Source: Actinomycetes bacterium
GTDB lineage: Bacteria; Actinomycetota; Actinomycetes; Mycobacteriales; Mycobacteriaceae
Length of the DNA: 11,216 nucleotides
Assembly (NCBI GenBank): GCA_023417985.1
Contig: JAEZDV010000168.1
Location: 1-11,216 of the forward strand
Direction of reading: 5' to 3'
The translations under genes were made by a program, and so were the position numbers. The notes under the pieces are model-generated. The model worked only from the letters and a program-made list of their open reading frames with translations. It made no database searches and was not told the origin of the DNA. Positions 1 through 5,790 of this stretch are shown here, one piece after another. Position 1 is the first letter of the stretch; each line of letters starts with the position of its first letter.

Positions 1-62
1 GTTTTCGACCGTCCGACCGGGTTTTCGACCGCCGCTGCCCGTGTTCGGATATCCCGTGCGGG

Positions 63-80
63 GCGGGCGTCGAAGCCCGC
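63..80 (-). terminator. Hairpin at the end of the desaturase operon
   Basis: A 6-bp perfect stem (GCGGGC at 63-68, GCCCGC at 75-80) with a 6-nt loop overlaps the stop codon of the small gene and lies just past the three-gene minus-strand operon. No T-run follows on the minus strand. It is therefore either a U-less actinobacterial-type terminator or a simple 3'-stabilising hairpin. Bases 1-62 hold no gene I can support, only a short direct repeat. Confidence 0.35.
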
Positions 81-301
81 TACTCGGCCGGGCCGCTGCC
101 CGCAGTCCCCCGCTCGTCGTCGTTGCGCGCCTTGCGTGCGGCCTCGCGCATCTCGATCCCGTCGGTGATCCAGCCGCCGACTTCCCGGGTGACGTCGCGG
201 ACAGCTCCGGTGATGATTCCCGCGATCGCGCCGACGCGTGTCGCCGCCGATTCGGTCATCTCCTGGATAGTGTCCTTGTTGCGCTCGAACTTTCCGACCA
301 T
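80..301 (-). CDS. Small hypothetical protein, third gene of the desaturase operon
   Basis: This 73-aa protein belongs to no family I recognise. It starts MVGKFERNKD. A charged N-terminal helix is followed by a small-residue hydrophobic stretch (about residues 22-34, VGAIAGIITGAV). A second amphipathic, charged segment comes next, then a polar acidic and glycine-rich tail. The hydrophobic part is short for a membrane span, so a peripheral membrane or amphipathic-helix protein is as likely as an integral one. The ATG at 301 is chosen because a strong purine-rich site (GAGGGGG) sits about 7 nt upstream on the minus strand. That site overlaps the 3' end of the desaturase gene, and only 11 nt separate the two genes, so they are probably co-transcribed and translationally linked. 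An in-frame start further upstream would run into the desaturase. The position suggests a role tied to membrane-lipid desaturation, but this is inference. Confidence 0.72.
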   Translation of the reverse strand: MVGKFERNKDTIQEMTESAATRVGAIAGIITGAVRDVTREVGGWITDGIEMREAARKARNDDERGTAGSGPAE

Positions 302-312
302 GGCAGTCCCCC

Positions 313-1533
313 TCAGACGTTCTCCCGTGCGAGGGTACTCGCAGCGGTATCGGCCCGCTCGCGTGGCGAACGCTCGAGGAGCACTGCGACGTCCGGGGTT
401 TGCGACACCCAGTTCGGAGGCAGCGCGAACGTGAAGATCTTCTTCCACACCGAGCTCACCTGGGCGGTGAGACCCCTGCTGTTGTAGGGGAGCCCGTACT
501 GCTCACACAGCTCTTGCACGCGCGGGGCGAGTTCCGGGTAGCGATGTGCCGGCAGGTCGGGGAACAGGTGGTGTTCGATCTGGTGCGACAGATTGCCCGA
601 CATGATGTGGAACAGCGGTGAACCGGAGATGTTCGCACTGCCGAGCAACTGCCGGACGTACCACTCACCCCGCGTCTCCTCGGCGGTTTCTTCCTCGCTG
701 AACGACTGCACGCCCGACGGGAAGTGGCCGCAGAAGATGATCGAGTACGCCCACACGTTGCGCACCACGTTCGCGGTCGCGTTGCCGATCAGGGTGGGCA
801 CGAACAGCGGGCCGGTGAGCAGCGGGAATGCCACGTAGTCCTTGACGACTTGGCGACGCGCCTTGCGCCACCAGCCCTTCGCGAGCGGGAGGACGTCCCG
901 CCACGACCGGGTGCCCGCGACGATGTTCTCCGCCTCGGCGTCGTGCATCATCACTCCCCACTCGAACAGCAACATCAGTACGGTCGCGTAGACCGGATTG
1001 CCGAGGTAGTACGGATGCCACTTCTGATTCGGGTCCATACGCAGGATCCCGTACCCGATGTCACGGTCCTTGCCGACGATGTTCGTGTACGTGTGGTGCA
1101 TGTAGTTGTGTGAGTGCCGCCACTGATCGGACGGGCACACGGTGTCCCACTCGAACGTCCGCGAGTTCAACGACGGTTCCCGCATCCAGTCGTACTGGCC
1201 GTGCATGACGTTGTGCCCGATCTCCATGTTGTCGAGGATCTTCGACACGCTCAGTGCCGTGACTCCGGCAATCCATGCGGGCGGGAAGAACCCGAGGAAC
1301 ATCAGGCCGCGGCCGGCGACTTCGAATCCGCGCTGCGCCGTGATGATGCGATAGATGTATTCGCGGTCCTCGTCACCGAGCGACGCCACGGTCTGCTCGC
1401 GCAACGCATCGAGTTCTCGTCCCAGTTCGTCGATGTGCTCGCGAGTGAGCACCAACGGTTCGGGGTCGGCGGGCTTGGATGAGCCCGAGAGGAACGGAAC
1501 GAAGGGAATGGTAGGCAGGGACAGTCCGAACAT
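313..1533 (-). CDS. desA3: Membrane fatty acid (acyl-CoA) desaturase, DesA3 type
   Basis: The 406-aa diiron membrane desaturase should introduce a cis double bond into a fatty acyl chain, with electrons from the reductase encoded just upstream. The three histidine boxes are clear: HNVMH (107-111), HNYMHH (142-147) and QIEHH (318-322). GHFP (269-272) is also a typical conserved site. Hydrophobic segments around residues 75-100, 180-196 and 235-268 fit a membrane enzyme. Similarity around the boxes (ENMEIGHNVMHGQ-like and SGNLxHQIEHHLxPDLP-like) matches Mtb DesA3 (Rv3229c), the stearoyl-CoA delta-9 desaturase, but regiospecificity cannot be read from sequence. The ATG at 1533 follows a strong GGAGG 5 nt upstream. 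A much longer open frame upstream is ignored because it overlaps the reductase gene. The protein ends ARENV and lacks the C-terminal LAA reported to destabilise DesA3. The gap to the reductase is 47 bp. Confidence 0.93.
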   Translation of the reverse strand: MFGLSLPTIPFVPFLSGSSKPADPEPLVLTREHIDELGRELDALREQTVASLGDEDREYIYRIITAQRGFEVAGRGLMFLGFFPPAWIAGVTALSVSKILDNMEIGHNVMHGQYDWMREPSLNSRTFEWDTVCPSDQWRHSHNYMHHTYTNIVGKDRDIGYGILRMDPNQKWHPYYLGNPVYATVLMLLFEWGVMMHDAEAENIVAGTRSWRDVLPLAKGWWRKARRQVVKDYVAFPLLTGPLFVPTLIGNATANVVRNVWAYSIIFCGHFPSGVQSFSEEETAEETRGEWYVRQLLGSANISGSPLFHIMSGNLSHQIEHHLFPDLPAHRYPELAPRVQELCEQYGLPYNSRGLTAQVSSVWKKIFTFALPPNWVSQTPDVAVLLERSPRERADTAASTLARENV

Positions 1534-1580
1534 GGTGTCCTCCAGTGATATACGGGGTGAGCGCGTGCCGGGGTCGTAGG

Positions 1581-2702
1581 TCAGAGGTCGACGGCGACGT
1601 CGCCGACAGGCGCGTTGATGCAGATCTGGATCCGCGTTCCGGGTTCGGCATCGAGTTCGCCGGTGCGCACGTCTCGCGTACATCCGGCGAGCCGGACCGC
1701 GGTACACGAATGGCAGATTCCCATCCTGCATCCGTGCTCCGGTGTGAGACCCGCGCTCTCCGCGTGCTCGAGCAGGGTTACGCCGGTGTTGTCGGCGACG
1801 ACACCCGAGGAGGCGAAGGAGATCACCCCGGTGGCGTCGTCCGGGTCGACCGTGTACGTCGGCGGGGTGAATTCTTCGACGTGAACAAGATTTTCCGCGC
1901 CGTTGCGTGCGTAGACGTCCCGGACCCGGGAGATCAGGCCGGCGGGTCCGCACACGTACGCCGGGGTGTCGGCGAACCAGGGCGCGACAGCGCGGAGGTG
2001 CGCGGGGCCGAACCGTCCCTCGAGAGCACCACCGCCCGCCCGGGTGTAGGCGATGACCACTTCGACGTTGGGTAACGCGCCGAGCGCATCGAGCTCATCT
2101 CGCCGTGGGACGTGCGCCGGCGTCCGGGCGTAGTACAGGAAGGTGACCGCACCGGTGTGACCTTCGGCGACGAGTCCTTCGAGTATCGACAGCACCGGGG
2201 TGATTCCCGAGCCGCCTCCGATGAGGATCAACCGATCTGCCCGTGGTGACGGGAGAACGAACTCACCGGCCGGTTCACCGAGTTCGACGACCAGCCCCGG
2301 TTCTGCGTGGTCGTGGAGGTAGCGGGAGACGATCCCATCGGGGTGGAGTCCCACCGTGAACACGATCCGCCCGCTTCCGTCCCGCGGCGCCCCGGGTGCG
2401 TACGCCGGCGAGTAGGTACGGCTGTGCCGGACCCCGTCGACGGTGATCGACAGCGGAATGTGGTTGCCCGGTTCGAACGCGACGGGTCGCGCAGGGCTGA
2501 CGGTGAAGGTCACCGAGCCTGCCGCATCTCGGTCCACGTGTGTAACCCGAGCGCGGGTGACGGAGGTGGCGAGCAGGGGATCGACCAGTTCGAGGTACCG
2601 GTCGGGGTGGTGGGGGCTGGAGAGAGTCCCCAGTGCGCCGACGAGCACTTTTCGTGCAAATGTCCGCGCAGTGTCGATCGGGGGGAGGTGGCGCGCAATC
2701 AT
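1581..2702 (-). CDS. FAD/NAD(P)H-dependent [2Fe-2S] oxidoreductase, desaturase electron donor (Rv3230c type)
   Basis: The 373-aa reductase should take electrons from NAD(P)H through FAD to a plant-type [2Fe-2S] cluster and on to the desaturase. Domains in order: FAD-binding barrel (about 47-150) with the R-T-Y-S flavin motif at 95-98; NAD(P)-binding Rossmann domain with GGGSGITP at 162-169 and C-G-P at 251-253; C-terminal ferredoxin domain (about 290-373) with cluster cysteines C325, C330, C333 and C361 (CX4CX2C...C). The architecture matches Mtb Rv3230c, the reported partner of DesA3, and the gene order is the same. The ATG at 2702 (MIARHLPPID) is preferred over an in-frame ATG at 2789. The latter would put 29 extra residues across the predicted promoter and operator. 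A GGAAGGCAGG-like site lies 6 nt before 2702. It is the first gene of the operon and is divergent from a TetR gene. Confidence 0.93.
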   Translation of the reverse strand: MIARHLPPIDTARTFARKVLVGALGTLSSPHHPDRYLELVDPLLATSVTRARVTHVDRDAAGSVTFTVSPARPVAFEPGNHIPLSITVDGVRHSRTYSPAYAPGAPRDGSGRIVFTVGLHPDGIVSRYLHDHAEPGLVVELGEPAGEFVLPSPRADRLILIGGGSGITPVLSILEGLVAEGHTGAVTFLYYARTPAHVPRRDELDALGALPNVEVVIAYTRAGGGALEGRFGPAHLRAVAPWFADTPAYVCGPAGLISRVRDVYARNGAENLVHVEEFTPPTYTVDPDDATGVISFASSGVVADNTGVTLLEHAESAGLTPEHGCRMGICHSCTAVRLAGCTRDVRTGELDAEPGTRIQICINAPVGDVAVDL

Positions 2703-2733
2703 TTGGTGCCTGCCTTCCGAAGGAATCGGATTC

Positions 2734-2753
2734 CAGTGCACATCCGTGCACTG
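2734..2753. promoter_or_regulatory. Perfect 8-4-8 palindrome, likely operator of the DesT/FabR-like regulator
   Basis: CAGTGCAC-ATCC-GTGCACTG is a perfect inverted repeat with 8-bp arms and a 4-bp spacer. The inner 18 bp (7-4-7, AGTGnAC-N4-GTnnACT) have the same layout as the Pseudomonas DesT operator as I recall it (AGTGAAC-N4-GTTGACT). It lies between the divergent regulator and the desaturase operon. It overlaps the predicted transcription start of the operon (near 2752), which suits repression. Confidence 0.72.
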
Positions 2754-2758
2754 AACCG

Positions 2759-2789
2759 AGTGTGACAGGCAATTGCACCCCTGTGTCAA
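2759..2789 (-). promoter_or_regulatory. Promoter of the reductase-desaturase operon
   Basis: On the minus strand a consensus TTGACA -35 box (2789-2784) is followed by a CACACT -10-like box (2764-2759). The spacing of 19 bp is slightly long. The predicted start falls near 2752, about 50 nt before the ATG at 2702 and inside the palindromic operator. Confidence 0.5.
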
Positions 2790-2795
2790 CCCGAT

Positions 2796-2811
2796 TGTGA
2801 CCGCGGTTACA
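2796..2811. promoter_or_regulatory. CRP/GlxR-like binding site
   Basis: TGTGACCGCGGTTACA matches the CRP/GlxR consensus TGTGA-N6-TCACA at nine of ten informative bases and is palindromic at 14 of 16 positions. It sits just upstream of the -35 box of the desaturase operon, centred about 51 bp before the predicted start. It is also about 50 bp before the predicted start of the divergent TetR gene. An activator or cAMP-linked input is possible. This rests on one motif match. Confidence 0.4.
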
Positions 2812-2841
2812 CCCCGAGCGCGGCCCGAACGACCCTCTGCC

Positions 2842-2847
2842 TACACT
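2842..2847 (+). promoter_or_regulatory. -10 box for a leaderless TetR transcript
   Basis: TACACT lies 6 nt before the GTG at 2854, with no Shine-Dalgarno sequence between. The transcript would begin at or next to the start codon. No convincing -35 box is visible. Confidence 0.55.
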
Positions 2848-2853
2848 CGACAC

Positions 2854-3495
2854 GTGTCCACAGCACCCGCCCCGTCGTCGACGACCCGAGCACAACGCAA
2901 GGAGCGCACCCGTCAGGCGCTTCTCGATGCGGCGCTCGAACTGTCCTCCGACCGCGGACTGGCCGGCGTGAGCCTGCGCGAAGTCGCACGACAAGCGGGA
3001 ATCGTGCCGACTGCGTTCTATCGCCACTTCGCGTCGATGGAGGAACTCGGCGTCACCCTGACCGCCGACACGATGCGTGTGCTGCGCCGCCTGCTGCGCG
3101 ACGCCCGCCGCTCCCCCGGACCCGCGACGGCCCGCGAATCGCTGCGCATCCTCGTGCGGGAAGTCCGAACCCACGAACCCGCTTTTCGCTTCATCGCGCG
3201 CGAACGTCACGGCGGGCAACCGGAAGTCGCACGCACCGTCACGACCGAGTTGCGGTTGCTCGCCGGCGAACTTGCCGCGGACCTCGCGCGCACCCCCGGC
3301 CTCGAACGGTGGCCCTTCGACGACCTGGAGATGGCGGCCGACCTGCTGGTCACCGCGATGCTCGACGTGGTGCTGGAACTGTTGTCCGTGCAGCGGCCCG
3401 GAAGCGCCGAGGAAGCCGAGGTCATCACCCGGGCCGAGAAACAGATGCGGCTGATCCTTCTCGGCATGGCGGCCTGGAAGCCGACGCACAACTGA
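2854..3495 (+). CDS. TetR-family regulator, DesT/FabR-like
   Basis: This 213-aa one-component repressor has an N-terminal helix-turn-helix (about residues 20-62) and an all-helical ligand domain. The recognition region, SLREVARQAGIVPTAFYRHF followed by a SMEEL-type segment, resembles FabR of E. coli and DesT of Pseudomonas rather than a generic TetR. Those proteins sense the ratio of unsaturated to saturated acyl-CoA and control desaturase or unsaturated-fatty-acid genes. Here the gene is divergent from a desaturase/reductase operon, as desT is from desCB, which supports the same role. The GTG at 2854 is preferred to an in-frame ATG at 2773. It sits 6 nt after a TACACT -10 box, and the extra 27 residues of the longer form are proline- and arginine-rich and cross the regulatory region. 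The effector is inferred, not seen. The next gene starts within 25 nt. Confidence 0.88.
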   Translation: MSTAPAPSSTTRAQRKERTRQALLDAALELSSDRGLAGVSLREVARQAGIVPTAFYRHFASMEELGVTLTADTMRVLRRLLRDARRSPGPATARESLRILVREVRTHEPAFRFIARERHGGQPEVARTVTTELRLLAGELAADLARTPGLERWPFDDLEMAADLLVTAMLDVVLELLSVQRPGSAEEAEVITRAEKQMRLILLGMAAWKPTHN

Positions 3496-3519
3496 GGCGA
3501 TCTCCGTACGGTGGACGTC

Positions 3520-4365
3520 ATGACCGGCAACGCCGAAACGACTCTGGGAGATCTCACCTTCGATGTCCGGGTGGCGGGACCGTCCGACGGTCCCCCGGTC
3601 GTGTTGCTGCACGGCTTTCCGGAAACCGCGCGGAGTTGGACGCCCGTGGCGCGCCTGCTCGTGCGCGACGGATTCCGGGTGATCGCCCCCGATCAACGCG
3701 GCTATTCTCCCGGTGCGCGGCCCGAGGGGGTGCACCACTACCGACTGCCTGCCCTGGCCGACGACATCGTCGGTCTCCTCGACGATGTCGAGATCGAGCG
3801 GGCACACCTCGTGGGACACGACTGGGGCGCCGCGGTGGCGTGGCAGACAGCAGCTCTCCACCGCGACCGCGTGTCCACCCTCACCGGGTTCTCGATGCCG
3901 CACCCCGCGGCATACGGGTGGGCGCTACATGAAGACGACGACCAGCGGGAGCGTTCGTCGTACATCAAACTTCTCCGCATGGAAGGCAAGGCCGAATCCG
4001 TGCTGCTCGAGGACGATGCGCGACGGTTGCGCGCGATGTTCGATCCGAGTGTCGATCCCGAATCGATAGACGACTACGTCCGGACCCTGTCCCGTCCGGG
4101 CGCGCTCACCGCCGCCTTGAACTGGTACCGAGCCATGACGCGCGACCTCGAGTCGACCCCGGCGGTCCAAGTACCCACGACCTACGTCTGGAGCACCGGA
4201 GATTCGGCCATCGGTTCCGCTGCGGCGGAGCGGTGTGGCGAGTTCGTCGACGCGGAGTACGAATTCGTCGTCCTCCCCGACGTCTCGCACTGGATTCCGG
4301 AACAGGCGCCCGACGCCGCCGCCGAGGCCATCCGGCGGCGGGTGGGCACTGCTCCCGCAGGCTGA
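3520..4365 (+). CDS. Alpha/beta hydrolase, probable epoxide hydrolase
   Basis: The 281-aa alpha/beta-hydrolase carries the signature of aspartate-nucleophile enzymes. HGFPE (31-35) is the oxyanion/HGXP motif. GHDWGA (99-104) places nucleophile D101 followed by tryptophan. NWYR (201-204) has a cap tyrosine, Y203, typical of epoxide hydrolases. D228 in STGDSAIG is the likely acid and H257 in SHWIPEQ the base. HGXP with the cap tyrosine favours epoxide hydrolase over haloalkane or fluoroacetate dehalogenase; the substrate is unknown. Two starts are possible: GTG at 3511 (284 aa) and ATG at 3520. The ATG is preferred because TACGGT (3507-3512) lies 7 nt before it, the leaderless pattern of several neighbours, and no Shine-Dalgarno is present. 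It lies just after the TetR gene and could also be read through from it. It converges on lcp with only 21 bp between stops. Confidence 0.88.
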   Translation: MTGNAETTLGDLTFDVRVAGPSDGPPVVLLHGFPETARSWTPVARLLVRDGFRVIAPDQRGYSPGARPEGVHHYRLPALADDIVGLLDDVEIERAHLVGHDWGAAVAWQTAALHRDRVSTLTGFSMPHPAAYGWALHEDDDQRERSSYIKLLRMEGKAESVLLEDDARRLRAMFDPSVDPESIDDYVRTLSRPGALTAALNWYRAMTRDLESTPAVQVPTTYVWSTGDSAIGSAAAERCGEFVDAEYEFVVLPDVSHWIPEQAPDAAAEAIRRRVGTAPAG

Positions 4366-4386
4366 CCCTTTCGCTCGGGACCCGTT

Positions 4387-5613
4387 TCAGCGGTAGTTGG
4401 GGTTGTTGAACTCCGGGATCTCGATGCTGATGGGCCGCAACTCCGACATGTAGAGCAGCACGAACTGGCGGAGCAACTCGTCGAACGTCCAGTACGCCTC
4501 CGGCGCCAGAGGCAGCGGCAGAAGTCCTTCCCGAACCGCGATGAACGGCCCCCACGCGCCGTCGAGGAGAGTCCCCCAGACCGGTTCACGGGGAATGCCG
4601 AGCCAGTCCGCAATCTCGTCGCCGAGCACGAACCGCGTCAGGGCGCCGAGGATCGGCCGGGTGAGCAGGGTGAAATCGAGACCCGCACCGAGGTCGAGCA
4701 GGGTGTCGGCGAGCTTGATGCCCTCGGGGGTCGGAGCAAGGATCGGGTCGAGCACCTCCACTGCCTGCGCCTCTGCCCTGTCCCATGTGGCCGGGATGTA
4801 CTGATCCTCGATGCCGAGCATGTGTGCGCTGATCTGCCACGAGTGCAGAAAGCCCTCGGATTCGCCCTCAGCGATGGGCACCTTCCATGCCTTCAATGTC
4901 CGCATGACCGTGGTGGGCAGGCTGTGCCAGGTGACCATCATGTCGTGCTGGCTGATCGGAACGGCCTCGGGCGCGGCGTGCTCCCAGTGCGGGGACTGCG
5001 GCAGCAGATGACGCACCGCGGCATGGACGAGCCTGGTCTTGACGGCGGTCACGGCCATTTCTCCGTCGGGTAGGTAGGCGTCGCGAGAACCGATGTCGTA
5101 GCCCAGCTTTGCCGTCTTGGAGATGCGGCGCTTCATGTTCGCGCCACCCTTCGAGTAGTACACCGCGAGCGCTTCCTTGGGGATGACCGTGCTCATCATC
5201 CCGCTCGCGAATCCGTAGAGAACGCCCAGATACAGCCCACGTTTCTCGTTGAAACGCACGGCGGTTCCGAGCTTCGCCGGGTCTGCCCAGTCGGGAAGCT
5301 GCCGGGCCCGCTCCATGAAGTCGCGGAGATCTGCCGGGAGGCCGTCGGGCAGGGGCTGACCGTTCTCGGTCCAGGTCCGCAGCAGTTCGTTGACCCTCGG
5401 GACATCGCCCCGGTCGAGCAGCGACGCCACCAGCGGGTCGGCTTCGGTGTCCCATACCGTTCTCGGGTCGGCGCCGTTTCCTGTGCCCGGTATCGACCCG
5501 GACGGCGACCACCGCCACGGCCGCGCCTGTGCGGGCGCAGCAAACGCGAACGCTCCCACCGCGCCGAGCGCGCCGCCCAGTTCCAGGACCCTGCGTCTGC
5601 TGAGTTCTTCCAT
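4387..5613 (-). CDS. lcp: Latex clearing protein (Lcp), Tat-secreted heme rubber oxygenase
   Basis: The 408-aa protein is a DUF2236/Lcp-family extracellular heme-b dioxygenase. It would cleave cis-1,4-polyisoprene into oligo-isoprenoids with aldehyde and keto ends. A twin-arginine signal opens it: SRRRVL (5-10), a hydrophobic stretch (11-28), and a probable cleavage site after AQA (28-30). Lcp-specific residues keep the spacing I recall from Streptomyces Lcp K30, each shifted by one. E147 matches E148, R163/K166/T167 match R164/K167/T168, and H197 (in KTRLVHAAVRHLL) matches heme ligand H198. Length also fits. The residue expected to match distal ligand K83 is absent: no lysine occurs before K114. 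The ATG at 5613 follows GGAGGG 5 nt upstream; an earlier in-frame start would add 14 residues before the Tat motif. It is divergent from a TetR gene and probably controlled by it. Confidence 0.93.
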   Translation of the reverse strand: MEELSRRRVLELGGALGAVGAFAFAAPAQARPWRWSPSGSIPGTGNGADPRTVWDTEADPLVASLLDRGDVPRVNELLRTWTENGQPLPDGLPADLRDFMERARQLPDWADPAKLGTAVRFNEKRGLYLGVLYGFASGMMSTVIPKEALAVYYSKGGANMKRRISKTAKLGYDIGSRDAYLPDGEMAVTAVKTRLVHAAVRHLLPQSPHWEHAAPEAVPISQHDMMVTWHSLPTTVMRTLKAWKVPIAEGESEGFLHSWQISAHMLGIEDQYIPATWDRAEAQAVEVLDPILAPTPEGIKLADTLLDLGAGLDFTLLTRPILGALTRFVLGDEIADWLGIPREPVWGTLLDGAWGPFIAVREGLLPLPLAPEAYWTFDELLRQFVLLYMSELRPISIEIPEFNNPNYR

Positions 5614-5640
5614 CGAAACCCTCCGCCACCATGGATGATG

Positions 5641-5676
5641 CAATGAAACAATCATTGTGTCTCTGTATCATCAGAG
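5641..5676. promoter_or_regulatory. Two adjacent inverted repeats in the lcp/TetR intergenic region, candidate operators
   Basis: CAATGA-AACAA-TCATTG (5641-5657) is a perfect 6-5-6 inverted repeat. CTCTG-TATCAT-CAGAG (5661-5676) is a perfect 5-6-5 repeat. Both lie in the most AT-rich patch of the 177-bp spacer, 28 to 63 nt upstream of the lcp ATG, where the lcp promoter should be. They are plausible binding sites for the divergent TetR protein. I could not settle the lcp -10 and -35 boxes. The rest of the spacer (5677-5764) shows only GC-rich sequence. Confidence 0.5.
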
Positions 5677-5764
5677 CACATTCACGCTCCTCGGGCGGCG
5701 TTTTTCGCGCTTCCCGCCACGCGCGCGATACGCGACGAGCGCAGTGCAGCACAGGGCACGGCAG

Positions 5765-5785
5765 TAGACTCGGCATCCCAGGAGG
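5765..5785 (+). promoter_or_regulatory. -10 box and ribosome binding site of the lcp-linked TetR gene
   Basis: TAGACT (5765-5770) is a plausible -10 box. AGGAGG (5780-5785) is a consensus Shine-Dalgarno ending 5 nt before GTG 5791, and it fixes that start. The transcript would have a short leader, unlike the leaderless genes elsewhere in the window. Confidence 0.6.
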
Positions 5786-5790
5786 CCACC

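Noticed and set aside
41..487. Plus-strand open frame of 148 codons over the small gene and the desaturase end
   Set aside because: No motifs and no ribosome binding site. It is opposite two supported genes and is a GC-driven shadow.
1534..1953. In-frame N-terminal extension of the desaturase open frame
   Set aside because: It overlaps the C-terminal ferredoxin domain of the reductase and is arginine-rich. The GGAGG-preceded ATG at 1533 gives a normal desaturase N-terminus.
2703..2789. Alternative ATG of the reductase at 2789
   Set aside because: It would translate the palindrome and the predicted -35/-10 region, and it lies at or upstream of the predicted transcription start.
2773..2853. 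Alternative ATG of the DesT-like TetR at 2773
   Set aside because: The 27 extra residues do not look like a TetR N-terminus and cover regulatory sequence. GTG 2854 has a well-placed -10 box.
2275..3903. 542-codon minus-strand frame running across the reductase, the intergenic region and the TetR gene
   Set aside because: It crosses a promoter region and overlaps three well-supported genes. Its translation is H/R/G-rich without motifs, an artefact of high GC.
4366..4386. Possible terminator between the hydrolase and lcp
   Set aside because: Only 21 bp, with short interrupted complementarity (GCTGA with TCAGC, CCC with GGG). It forms no stable hairpin and has no T-run, so I do not call it.
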